A stretch of DNA of 64,000 nucleotides from Parasphingopyxis algicola (GTDB lineage Bacteria > Pseudomonadota > Alphaproteobacteria > Sphingomonadales > Sphingomonadaceae), in contig NZ_CP051131.1 of NCBI RefSeq assembly GCF_013378075.1, positions 1-64,000 of the forward strand, written 5' to 3'. Below, in pieces: positions 1 to 7,965 of this stretch. The notes under the pieces were generated by a model that made no database searches, had not been told where the DNA came from, and saw only the letters and a list, made by a program, of their open reading frames with translations. Position numbers and translations under genes: made by a program. The first letter of the stretch is position 1. Each line of letters begins with the position of its first letter.

Positions 1-889
1 ATCGAGCGTCGCGATCGCCTCGCCGAGCCCGGTCGCGACCTTGACCACCGACTGTTTGAAGCGCTCGCCGAGGCCAGCAACTCGGTGTGCCGCTGTTCAG
101 CCATTTTCTCGCGTTCGGCGAGCAGCGTTCGGGCGCTTTCAATCTCACGGGTGTTTTCGGTTTCCGCACGTTCGCGTTCGGCTTCGAGCAGGGAACGGCG
201 CTCGGTCTCCGATCGGGTCAGCTTCTCCATCGCCATGCTGTTCGCGACGAGCTGGCTCGACTGGTCGACCACAGTGCGGATCAGCGTCACCAACAAAACG
301 AGAAGCAGCGGGAACAGGATCCACTGGCTCGCCGCGTCGCGCAGGGCGATATTGACGACGAAGTCGATGGCGATCGGCAAGGAGAAACAGGCAAAGGCGG
401 AGGGCAGGGTGATGAACATGAGCGCGCCGGTGCAGATCAGCCCGACTGCAGCGTCAGCACGAGCAGTCGCGTCTCTTCAGGGCTGCCCGAATAGAGCCCG
501 CTCAGGAACAGGCTCCAACCGATCGCCGCGACGAGCGCATTTCCGCAGATCATCAGGGCCAGCCGCCGGGGATCTTCGATTTTCGCTGCGATGCCGCTTG
601 CCGAGAAACTCAACAGGCCGAATATGGAGGTGCCGACGACGAGCGCCGCCCCGGCGACCAGAAGACTGAGATTCGGGGAATCGGAATAGAGAAAGACGAG
701 TAACGGGAGGAAGACGATCGCCGCCGGCAGCAGGCTGGAATAGGATCGCGCGGCCGAGCGGATCTGATTCTGCAGCGCGCGATAGCGAAACGAATTCGGC
801 CGTGCGCCGACCCGGACCAGCTCGCGCCAATAGAAGCGCGGATTCCCGGACCAGTATTTGTGAGCAGCGCTGTCGCTTTCGTTCGCCAA
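1..889 (-). CDS. Membrane protein with coiled coil, MCP-like (partial, frameshifted)
   Basis: The gene reads leftwards from the ATG at 889 and runs off the window edge. The N-terminal part is soluble (begins MANESDSAAHKYW) and is followed by several hydrophobic segments (about residues 53-150). After restoring one base at about 439 (GGG to GGGG) the frame continues into two more hydrophobic stretches and a long Glu/Arg-rich coiled coil. A second single-base loss at about 70 (CC to CCC) restores a segment like the start of a methyl-accepting signalling domain (ERFKQSVVKVATGLGEA). I infer a methyl-accepting or chemotaxis-like sensor; the diagnostic signalling hairpin is outside the window. The two breaks are of the same kind as others in the first 11 kb and probably artefacts. 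Confidence 0.5.
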
Positions 890-962
890 TGGCCTCGCCC
901 CATATGGATGATCGCCGATTTTAGCGCGTGGCGGGTAAAAAAGCTGTTAACCAACCGGCCGG

Positions 963-2190
963 TCAGTCGAGTTTCGTCCAGTCGTGGGGCGGCGCGATAT
1001 CGAGATCCGGGATGGTGTCGGGCATCGGATATTTGAGGCCGTTGCCGCAATTGAACAGCACCGCCTGCTCATCGGCCCGCACCTGCCCGGTTTCGAGGGC
1101 CTTGAGATAGCCGGCGACGGTGGCTGCGCCTTCGGGGCAGAGCAGCAATCCCTCTTCGCGCGCGATGCGGGCGCGGGCGTCGAAAATCGCCTCTTCCTCC
1201 ACGGCAATCGCGAACCCGTCCGATTCCCGCAAGGCACGCAGGATCAGGAAGTCGCCCAGCGCGGCCGGAACGCGAATTCCGGCGGCGCTGGTCGCCGCGT
1301 TATCCCAGCGTTCGGCTTTGTCCGCGCCGGCGTTCCAGGCGCGCACGATCGGCGCGCAGCCGGCGGCCTGCACGGCCACCATGCGCGGGCGCCTCGATCC
1401 GATCAGCCCGACCGCTTCGAGTTCGGCGAACGCCTTCCACATGCCGATCAGCCCGGTGCCGCCGCCGGTCGGATAGAAGATGACGTCCGGCACGTCCCAG
1501 CCCATCTGCTCGGCGAGCTCGATACCCATCGTCTTCTTGCCCTCGACGCGATAGGGCTCGCGCAGGGTTGCGATGTTGAACCAGCCCATCGCTTCCTCGC
1601 CCGCATGGACGAACTTGCCGCAATCGTCGATCAGCCCGTTGCAGCGCCAGACCTTGCCGCCCTGCAGCGCGGTCTCGCGGACATTCACGTCGGGTGTGTC
1701 GGGGGGCAGAATATGAAGCTTTCGAGCCCCGCCCGGCTGGCATAGGCGCTGGCGGCGGCGCCCGCATTGCCGTTGTCGAATGGCGATGCGGCGGACGCCC
1801 AGCTCCTTGGCCATGGCAATCGCCATCGCGAGGCCGCGGGCCTTGAAGGAGCCGGTCGGCAGGCGCCCTCGTCCTTGACCAGCGCCTGCCCGTTGGACAG
1901 GCGGCGCAGCGGGACGAGCGGCGTGAAGTCTCGCCAAGGCTGGCGATGTTGGCGGGGTCCTGGACCGGCAGAAGTTCGCGATATCGCCAGAAAATTGTCC
2001 GGGCGACCGGCGAAACTGGCTTTCGTCAGCGAATTGCGCAGCGCGTCGAGATCGTAGCGCGCGAAAAGCGGTGCTCCGGCGGGCGAGAGATTGTGGAGGC
2101 GGTCGGCTTCCGCCGTCTCGCCCGTCCGCGTGCATTCAAGATACGTGATATGGCTGCGGGCCTGTGGCAATGCTATCGTCAGGAGTCATG
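963..2190 (-). CDS. thrC: Threonine synthase (PLP-dependent), multiply frameshifted
   Basis: A fold-type II PLP enzyme that converts O-phosphohomoserine to threonine. Pieces lie in different frames: an N-terminal zinc-ribbon-like start (SHITYLECTRTGE), the PLP-lysine region LPTGSFKARG, and from about 1690 to the stop at 963 an uninterrupted C-terminal half with the glycine loop PTGGGTGLIGMW. At least six single-base changes between about 1700 and 2000 are needed. After them the family motif PTNGNAGAA and the stretch DNFWRYRELLPVQDP appear. The changes sit mostly at CC or longer C runs (one extra T in TTTT), which points to homopolymer errors. The ATG at 2190 would overlap the end of the SDR gene, but needs one more correction; a TTG at 2170 is in frame. 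A true pseudogene cannot be excluded from one sequence. Confidence 0.75.
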
Positions 2191-3006
2191 CGACAGATCC
2201 GTCCAATGGGCGGCGCGGGCCCGGTTGCGCTCTTCGAACGCATCGCGCGTCGCGCCTTCGGTTTGCACGACGCACCAGCCACCGCCGCTTTCGACCGTTT
2301 CCCTGACCGGCGCGGCGAGCACGTCCGGCCTCATCGCCTTGTGCCAATATTCGCCGGCGCTGTCGTCAAGCTCGCGGGCGCCGCCGAACCGTTCCGGCCG
2401 TGCGCGGCCGCTATTCCAGATCCCGGTGTTGAGAAGGCCCGGACACAGGATCGTCACGCCGATATTACTGTCTTTCAACTCGCTCGTCAGGGCTTCCGCG
2501 ACCGCTGCCGTCGCATATTTGGATGCGGCATAAAGCGGGAAGGGGCCGTCGATCGGGACCAGCGTTGCGCTCGATGCCGTTACGCCGATATGGCTGGGCG
2601 TACCCCGCGCGCGCATGGCCGGGATGAAGGCCTGGGCTGTCCAGATCGTGCCGAACAGATTGACGTCATAGACCCAGCGGATAGCCCGTTCCTTGCCGTC
2701 CGAAAGGCGGGCGGCTGCCCCCACACCGGCATTGATCCACAGCATCCGCGGGACGATCGCATCCTTGGCGAGCCGTTCTGCGAGATCGATCATGGCCTGG
2801 CGCTCGCTGACATCGGCCGTTTCCGTCCGGACGGTCACATCATGCGACGAGAGCGTTTCGCGTGCGCTCGCCAGTGCATCGGCGCGGATATCAACCAGCA
2901 CGATATGGGCGCCCGCCGCCGCGAAGGATTGCGCGAGGGCAAGCCCGATACCGTCGGCCGCACCCGTAACGAGCGCCCAATCGCCCTTGAGGTCCGCATA
3001 GTTCAT
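2179..3006 (-). CDS. SDR family NAD(P)-dependent oxidoreductase
   Basis: A 275-residue short-chain dehydrogenase/reductase. The nucleotide-binding glycine motif TGAADGIG is at residues 15-22, the acidic residue ending beta-2 is in VDIRAD (favouring NAD), NAG is at about 92, and the catalytic YAASK is at about 160 with serines (ASSA) just before it. The C-terminal third carries a GLLNTGIW substrate loop and a long tail. The substrate cannot be told from the sequence. It lies downstream of rpsI but is separated from it by a strong hairpin terminator, so it probably has its own promoter; its 3' end overlaps the presumed start of thrC. Confidence 0.88.
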   Translation of the reverse strand: MNYADLKGDWALVTGAADGIGLALAQSFAAAGAHIVLVDIRADALASARETLSSHDVTVRTETADVSERQAMIDLAERLAKDAIVPRMLWINAGVGAAARLSDGKERAIRWVYDVNLFGTIWTAQAFIPAMRARGTPSHIGVTASSATLVPIDGPFPLYAASKYATAAVAEALTSELKDSNIGVTILCPGLLNTGIWNSGRARPERFGGARELDDSAGEYWHKAMRPDVLAAPVRETVESGGGWCVVQTEGATRDAFEERNRARAAHWTDLSHDS

Positions 3007-3054
3007 GTTGCGACGCTCGTTAGCCGCCTTGGTCGCGGGGCGTAAAGCTCCAAT

Positions 3055-3087
3055 GAAAAAGGCGGCCGCATTTGCGACCGCCTTTTT
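3055..3087 (-). terminator. Intrinsic terminator of rplM-rpsI, bidirectional
   Basis: In the minus-strand transcript a 10-bp GC-rich stem (GGCGGTCGCA / TGCGGCCGCC, one G-U pair, two-base loop) is followed by five U. The complementary strand also has a T run after the stem, so it could terminate in both directions. It lies 20-30 bp after the rpsI stop codon and before the SDR gene. Confidence 0.85.
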
Positions 3088-3108
3088 CGAAAAACCGGCG
3101 AATGGTTT

Positions 3109-3696
3109 CTAGCGCTTCGAGAACTGGAAGCTCTTGCGCGCCTTGGCCCGGCCATATTTCTTGCGTTCGACGACGCGGCTGTCGCGGGTCAGGAACCCGG
3201 CGGCCTTCATCGTGCCGCGCAGCTTGGGCTCGTAGCGCGAAAGCGCCTGGCTGATGCCGTGCTTGACCGCGCCGGCCTGGCCCGAAAGCCCGCCGCCCTT
3301 GACGGTCGCGACGATGTCATACTGGCCCCGGCGGTCCGAAATATCGAACGGCTGGTTGATGACGAGACGCAGCGAGGGCCGTGCGAAATATTTGGACTGG
3401 TCGCGGCCATTGACCGTGATCATGCCCTTGCCCGGCTTCAGCCAGACGCGCGCAACGGCGTCCTTGCGGCGGCCGGTGGCATAGGCACGTCCCAGATCGT
3501 CGATTTCCTGCTCGCGCAGCGGCGTTTCCTCGACCGGAGGAGCCGCTTCTTCGACCGCTTCCGCTTCGGCTGCCTGTTCGGCAGGCGCTTCTGCCGTGGT
3601 TTCCGCTTCGGCGGCGGGCTTTTCTTCGGTCTTGGTTTCGGCTTCAGCAGCCTCGGTGATCTCTTTCAGATCGGAGAGGGATTTCTTGTCGGCCAT
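3109..3696 (-). CDS. rpsI: 30S ribosomal protein S9 with acidic N-terminal extension
   Basis: Ribosomal protein uS9 of the small subunit. The conserved domain starts near residue 68 ([21 protein letters not shown]) and ends with the typical basic tail [17 protein letters not shown] that reaches the P-site tRNA. At 195 residues it is about 65 longer than the core family, because of an Ala/Glu-rich N-terminus (residues 1-67). The ATG overlaps the rplM stop by one base (TAATG), the usual rplM-rpsI arrangement with translational coupling. The reading frame is intact. Confidence 0.97.
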   Translation of the reverse strand: MADKKSLSDLKEITEAAEAETKTEEKPAAEAETTAEAPAEQAAEAEAVEEAAPPVEETPLREQEIDDLGRAYATGRRKDAVARVWLKPGKGMITVNGRDQSKYFARPSLRLVINQPFDISDRRGQYDIVATVKGGGLSGQAGAVKHGISQALSRYEPKLRGTMKAAGFLTRDSRVVERKKYGRAKARKSFQFSKR

Positions 3697-4173
3697 TATG
3701 CGCCCACCTTGTTCTTGCGATTGCGGGAAGCGAGATCGATCGTCTCGGGCTTGAGGGCTTCGTGCGGATGTTCGGCACCCGGGAAGACGCGCAGATTGCG
3801 CATCTGCTGCCGGCCGAGGGCCCGCGCGGAATCATCCGCTCGACGGCCTTTTCGAACACGCGCTCGGGTTCTTGCCCTCGAAAATGCGTTCCGGCGTCGT
3901 TTCCTTCAGGCCGCCCGGATAACCGGTATGCTTGTAATAGATCTTGTCGGTCGTCTTGTTGCCGGTGAAGCGGGCCTTCGCGGCGTTGATGACGATGACA
4001 TTGTCGCCGCAATCGACATGCGGCGTGAAAATCGGCTTGTGCTTGCCGCGCAGAATCTTGGCGACCTCGGCCGCGGCCCGGCCGACGACGAGATCCTCGA
4101 CATCGACCAGCACCCATTTCTTTTCCACTTCGGCCTTGTTGGCCGAGCGGGTCGTTTTCGTGAGCGCCTTCAT
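3696..4173 (-). CDS. rplM: 50S ribosomal protein L13, two apparent frameshifts
   Basis: Ribosomal protein uL13. The start [20 protein letters not shown] is at 4173, preceded by GGAGG eight bases upstream; an in-frame ATG at 4188 is less likely. The conserved [22 protein letters not shown] and [10 protein letters not shown] are intact. Two single-base losses, near 3868 (GG read as G) and near 3815 (CCCC read as CCC), break the frame. Restoring them gives [39 protein letters not shown] and a stop overlapping the rpsI start. L13 is normally essential, so sequence error is the likely cause. Confidence 0.93.
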
Positions 4174-4368
4174 GGCCTCAACCTCCATTTGGGGCCTGAT
4201 GCCCCGGCTTGCGTAAAAAAAACAGATACGCCACTCCCTCGGAAGCGGCGTTTCGAGCGGCCTAATGGCGACAAAATCCCGCTAGGTCAAGCGTAGAGCG
4301 GCGTTCGAGAAGGGTATTGGAATACCATCACCTTTGACCGGGCTGCGATCCGGGCCTTTTTTTGCCCG

Positions 4369-5281
4369 TCAACCGCCACCGGCAGGCGCCGGATCGTCGG
4401 GCGCGATTTCCGCGATCAAGCGGATCGAGACGGTTTCGCTGTGCGAGGGCGCATCGGAACCCTCCGGCGCCGTGAAATCGCGCGTACGGTCCATCCGGTG
4501 AACCAGGCCGCTCGACGGCGCGGCCGGTAGCGCGTCCGTTCGCGGATCGCGTATCCTCCGGCAGTATCGGCCTCGCTCGTGATGTCGACCAGCGCGACAT
4601 CGTCGGTTGGGACGGTCACGCGCATTATTCCGGCAAGATCGATACTGCCGCCTAGGGGGGAGGGGGTTTCCGCGACATGCGGCGCTTCGCCCCGGGCCAG
4701 TATGCGCCCGGCCAGCGCCATCATGTCGGCGATGGCGGTCAAAAGGGCATCGCGTCGTGCGGCACTGTCCCGGGTTCGTTCCGATTCGAGCAGGCGCAGC
4801 ATTGTCGCGCGTTCCGTCTCGTCGATCCCGGCGCGCGTGCGCATCTCGGATTCGATCAGCGCGATGCCTTCGAGCATATGGGCCCAGACGCGCTCCTCGT
4901 CGCGGATCGCGAGCGGTTGGCCCTCGGGCGAGAGTTCGACCGCGTAGCGGATATGGCGCATCGGCGCCGCGACGGCTTCGGCCAGCCGCGCACCGCGGTC
5001 ATCGCCGAGCCCTTCAATGTGGGTCAGCTCGACCCAGACGGCATAGCCGCTCCCGTTCCGTTCGAAGCGGTAGTCGTGGACGAGCCGCGCCCCGGTCGTC
5101 CGTCCGTCCATGGTCGCGCTGCGAACCTGTTCGTATCGCAGCACGGTGTCGATCGGCGGGCGAAGTCGAAATCGACCATTTCGGCGCCGGCGGGCGCGGG
5201 GGCGGCGTCGGCCTGTGCAAGGCCCGGTTGGCCGGAGAGGAGGAGAGCGGCGGTCAGAGCCAGCGACGGCGCGATTTTCAT
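4369..5281 (-). CDS. Exported protein of unknown function, frameshifted twice
   Basis: Not a family I recognise. The start MKIAPSLALTAALLLSGQPGLAQA is a clear Sec signal peptide with a likely cut after AQA, so the product should be periplasmic. The mature part (about 270 residues) looks like a soluble alpha/beta protein (RYEQVRSATMDGRTTGARLVHDYRF; WVELTHIEGLGD). Its ATG overlaps the cutA stop (ATGA). Two single-C losses, near 5163 (CCCC to CCC) and near 4525 (CCC to CC), must be restored to join the signal peptide, the body and the C-terminus (SETVSIRLIAEIAPDDPAPAGGG). Confidence 0.6.
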
Positions 5282-5604
5282 GCGTCGGTTCCGGTTTCGC
5301 CAAGCACCCATGCGGCATAGCCGGGCACGCTGCGTTCGATCGGCCATTGGCAGATCGCGGGCACGTCGTAGCTGTGCATGTCGGCGATGGCGGCGATCAG
5401 CGCATCCGCCGCCGCTTCGCCGGTCTTGAACAGCGCGGCGATTTCTTCCGCTTCTTCGATCGCGCCCTCCCAGCGGTATATGGATTGCATGGGGCCGAGG
5501 ATATTGACGCACGCGGCGAGCCGCTTCTCGATCATCGCGCGGCCGATCCGCTCCGCCTCGTCGCGCGATCCGAAAACCGTATAGACGGTGACGATATCAC
5601 TCAT
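5278..5604 (-). CDS. cutA: CutA1-type divalent cation tolerance protein
   Basis: A small cytosolic trimeric ferredoxin-like protein of 108 residues, the usual CutA1 length. Diagnostic segments are the start DIVTVYTVFGSRDEAERIGRAMIEKRLAACVN, YRWEGAIEEAEEI and ALFKT, then the C-terminal DMHSYDVPAI(C)xxP. The family was linked to copper tolerance; its exact role is unsettled. The ATG overlaps the ctaA stop and its own stop overlaps the next ATG, so ctaA-cutA-unknown is probably one translationally coupled unit. Confidence 0.93.
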   Translation of the reverse strand: MSDIVTVYTVFGSRDEAERIGRAMIEKRLAACVNILGPMQSIYRWEGAIEEAEEIAALFKTGEAAADALIAAIADMHSYDVPAICQWPIERSVPGYAAWVLGETGTDA

Positions 5605-6644
5605 GCCGGTTGCCGGCGGCCGATCAGATGGACGCCCCAGGCGGCGGTGACGACGACCAGCGCGCCGACCCCCTGATGCGCGGTCGCGACGATGATGTCG
5701 ACGCCGGTCAGCAAGGTGGCGATGCCGAGCAGGAACTGCGTGCCGAAGGCGCTGTGGATGGCGATCGAGGCGAGCCGATGTTCCTTGCGCACCTTGCGCG
5801 CCAGCCAGACCAGCGCGATCACGCTGACCACCGCCCACCAGCGATGGATGAACTGGACGACGATCGGATTGTCCGCGAGGTTGCGCCAGAAGCCGTCGAG
5901 CATGGGCGTATTGGCCGGGAACCATTCATTGCCCATCATCGGCCAGGTCGAAAAGGCATAGCCCGCTTCGAGGCCTGCGGTGAAGGCGCCGAACAGGATC
6001 TGGATCGCCAGCACGAACAGTACGACCAGGCCGAACACGGTCATCCGGGCCGGCTTCGCTGCCGCGTCCCGGTCCAGCTCCAACAGGTCGAGCGCTGTCC
6101 AGACGAGCCCGGCGAGGATGAACAGCGCGGTCATCAGATGGACGGCGAGCCGGATATGGCTGACATCCGGCCGGTCGACGAGCCCGCTCGCCACCATCCA
6201 CCAGCCAATCGCGCCCTGCAGGCCGCCCAGCGCGAGCAGCGCCACGAGCCGCCAGTGATAGCCGGTGGGAATGGCCTTTTTGATCCAGAACCAGGCGAGC
6301 GGGATCGCGAAGGCGAGGCCGATCAGCCGGCCGAGCACGCGATGGACATATTCCCAGAAGAAGATCGCCTGAAACTCGGCCATCGACATGCCGCGGTTGA
6401 CCTGCTGATATTCGGGCGTCGCCCGATAGGCCTCGAGTTCGGCCTGCCATTGTTCGGCATTGAGCGGCGGGATGATCCCTGAAATCGGTTCCCAGCGGAC
6501 CATGGACAGGCCCGATTCCGTCAGCCGGGTGATCCCGCCGACGACGACCATGATGAAGACCAGAGCGGCGACGCCGAACAGCCACCAGGCGATGGTGCGG
6601 GGTCTGCCAAGTGCTGCGGACGAGGGGAGTGCGATGGCGGTCAT
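5601..6644 (-). CDS. ctaA: Heme A synthase (COX15/CtaA)
   Basis: An integral membrane enzyme that oxidises heme O to heme A for aa3-type cytochrome oxidase. At 347 residues it has the eight-helix pattern of the type 2 (alphaproteobacterial/mitochondrial) family. Landmarks are GGITRLTESGLSMVRWEPISG near residues 36-56, the heme-ligand regions EYVHRVLGR, HLMTAL and FIHRWWA, and a final ATAHQGVGA. The start was put at MTAIALPSS (6644); an upstream in-frame extension would run through the intergenic operator region. It fits with the aa3-oxidase subunit IV gene at 39.2 kb. Confidence 0.95.
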   Translation of the reverse strand: MTAIALPSSAALGRPRTIAWWLFGVAALVFIMVVVGGITRLTESGLSMVRWEPISGIIPPLNAEQWQAELEAYRATPEYQQVNRGMSMAEFQAIFFWEYVHRVLGRLIGLAFAIPLAWFWIKKAIPTGYHWRLVALLALGGLQGAIGWWMVASGLVDRPDVSHIRLAVHLMTALFILAGLVWTALDLLELDRDAAAKPARMTVFGLVVLFVLAIQILFGAFTAGLEAGYAFSTWPMMGNEWFPANTPMLDGFWRNLADNPIVVQFIHRWWAVVSVIALVWLARKVRKEHRLASIAIHSAFGTQFLLGIATLLTGVDIIVATAHQGVGALVVVTAAWGVHLIGRRQPA

Positions 6645-6702
6645 GATGGTGCGCAGATATGCCTCCGCGCGCCGATTGCCAATATGGCCTTTTGGGTTGT
6701 GT

Positions 6703-6732
6703 GATATTGTATCTTGGGTGTAATAACATATC
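6703..6732. promoter_or_regulatory. Candidate Zur/Fur-type dyad between ctaA and the MerC-like gene
   Basis: Two near-perfect inverted 10-mers, GATATTGTAT and ATAACATATC (8 of 10 pair in opposite orientation), are separated by 10 bp in an AT-rich stretch. The right half matches the half-site commonly seen in Zur boxes (GATATGTTAT inverted). The spacing is wider than in a classical box. It lies 50 bp before the MerC-like start and 58 bp from the ctaA start. Confidence 0.4.
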
Positions 6733-6783
6733 TTGCTGAAGCGGACGGCAGCGAGTCGGACCGCCGAGAAGGATTGTGCGTCG

Positions 6784-7152
6784 ATGCCGCTGTTCGCGAC
6801 CGAAAATGGAATGCTCGACCGCTGGGCCATCTGGCTCTCAGGGTTGTGCATCGTCCATTGCCTGTCGGGCGCGGTCTTCTTCGCGCTCGCGGCGTCGGCC
6901 GGCGGCATGTTGCTGGACCCGATCGTCCATGAAGTCGGCCTCGTCATTGCGATCCTGTTCGGGGTTATCGCGATCGGCCGCGGCGCGTTCCAGCACGGCT
7001 ATATGCTGCCCGTCGCGATCAGCTCGCTCGGCGTCGGAACGATGGCCGGCGCGCTTTCGCTGCCGCACAGCGAGATGGAGCTGATCTACACGGTCCTCGG
7101 CGTGGCGCTGCTGGCGCTCGGACACGATCTGAACCGCCGGGCGTACCGTTAG
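6784..7152 (+). CDS. MerC-domain membrane protein
   Basis: A 122-residue protein with four hydrophobic segments. The N-terminal DRWAIWLSGLCIVHCLSG carries the Cys-x3-Cys pair typical of the first helix of MerC-type metal-transport proteins. No merR or merA is nearby, so mercury resistance is unlikely. In related bacteria such single MerC-like proteins lie beside a Fur-family regulator, as here, which suggests a role in transition-metal (perhaps zinc) handling. The ATG at 6784 was chosen because an AAGGA lies ten bases upstream and the conserved domain begins soon after. Confidence 0.75.
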   Translation: MPLFATENGMLDRWAIWLSGLCIVHCLSGAVFFALAASAGGMLLDPIVHEVGLVIAILFGVIAIGRGAFQHGYMLPVAISSLGVGTMAGALSLPHSEMELIYTVLGVALLALGHDLNRRAYR

Positions 7153-7165
7153 GCCGCGCGATATC

Positions 7166-7400
7166 TGTCAGAAACTTTCTGTCGGAAGTTCGCGGCACCG
7201 GGATTCTTTTGTCAGACCTTCGGCTTTGCCTCAGGCGCGGCACCGGCCCGCCCCCCTCCCGGCCTCCCATTAAGTATACCCTGTGGGAGGCCGGGAGGGG
7301 GAGCGGGCTGGTGCGGCGATTTTCCGCCAGGAAAATTCTGACGAACAGAATCTCAGCGAAGCCGAAGGTCCGACGAACCAATCCCCGGGGATTGCGAAGC
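7166..7400. repeat. Modular palindromic repeat, locus A
   Basis: The centre is a long inverted repeat: arms 7240-7269 and 7284-7314 (about 30 bp, a few mismatches) around a 14-base loop containing GTATACCCTG. On both sides are small modules made of TTGTCAGA or TCTGACGAA, a short hairpin, and CGCGGCACCGG or its complement. Hairpins are AACTTTC-TGTC-GGAAGTT at 7173-7190, an imperfect CCTTCGGC...CCTCAGG at 7217-7235, ATTTTCC-GCCA-GGAAAAT at 7319-7336, and an inverse copy of the second at about 7352-7369. It fills the whole gap between the MerC-like and Zur-like genes. Confidence 0.85.
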
Positions 7401-7426
7401 GGCGGCATCGCGCTTACCTTTTGATT

Positions 7427-7891
7427 ATGGCTAACCATCATCACGATCATGTCCTGCATGAAGGCGAGGCGCTGGCCGCTGCGGCGCAGACCGCGCTCGA
7501 GCGTTCCGGCGAGCAATGGACGAAGATGCGGGCCGCGGTGTTCGACGCGCTGGCTCGGTTCGAGCGGCCGGCCTCGGCCTATGACATCGCCGAAGCCGTC
7601 TCCAACGCGCAGGAACGCCGGGTCGCGGCGAACAGCGTCTACCGGATTCTGGATCTCTTCACCGCCGCCAATGTGGCGCGGCGGATCGAGAGCGCGAACG
7701 CCTATCTCGCCAACCGGCATCCCGAATGCCTGCACGACTGCATCTTCCTGGTGTGCGACGGATGCGGCGAAACCACCCATCTCGACGACGACAAGCTTGC
7801 CGACGGCGTCCGCGCGGCGGCCAGACAACAGGGTTTCAACCCCGAACGTCCGGTCATCGAGGTACGCGGCCTGTGCTCCGAATGCGCCTGA
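7427..7891 (+). CDS. zur: Fur-family transcriptional regulator, Zur-like
   Basis: A 154-residue Fur-superfamily repressor. A His-rich N-terminus (MANHHHDHVLHEGE) leads into the winged-helix domain (RFERPASAYDIAEAV, NSVYRILDLF). The C-terminal dimer domain has the structural zinc site as two Cys-x2-Cys pairs, CDGC near residue 105 and CSEC at the extreme C-terminus, plus the HPECLHDCIFLVC metal-sensing strand. These features and the MerC-like neighbour favour a zinc sensor over an iron sensor. The start was set at the ATG of MANHHHDH; an in-frame extension upstream would translate the palindromic repeat. Confidence 0.85.
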   Translation: MANHHHDHVLHEGEALAAAAQTALERSGEQWTKMRAAVFDALARFERPASAYDIAEAVSNAQERRVAANSVYRILDLFTAANVARRIESANAYLANRHPECLHDCIFLVCDGCGETTHLDDDKLADGVRAAARQQGFNPERPVIEVRGLCSECA

Positions 7892-7965
7892 ATCCTGCTG
7901 ATCGCAGGTTCGACAGCGGCTTTTTCCGCCATTAGAAGAGCGAATCGAGAAAGGTTGCGTTGCCC

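Noticed and set aside
4338-4366. Possible terminator between the secreted unknown and rplM
   Set aside because: A T7 run and GC patches are present, but the minus-strand transcript does not form a clear stem followed by U residues.
7166-7400. Modular repeat as a remnant insertion sequence
   Set aside because: No transposase fragment or target-site duplication is seen at any of the four loci; the layout is modular hairpins with no IS ends.
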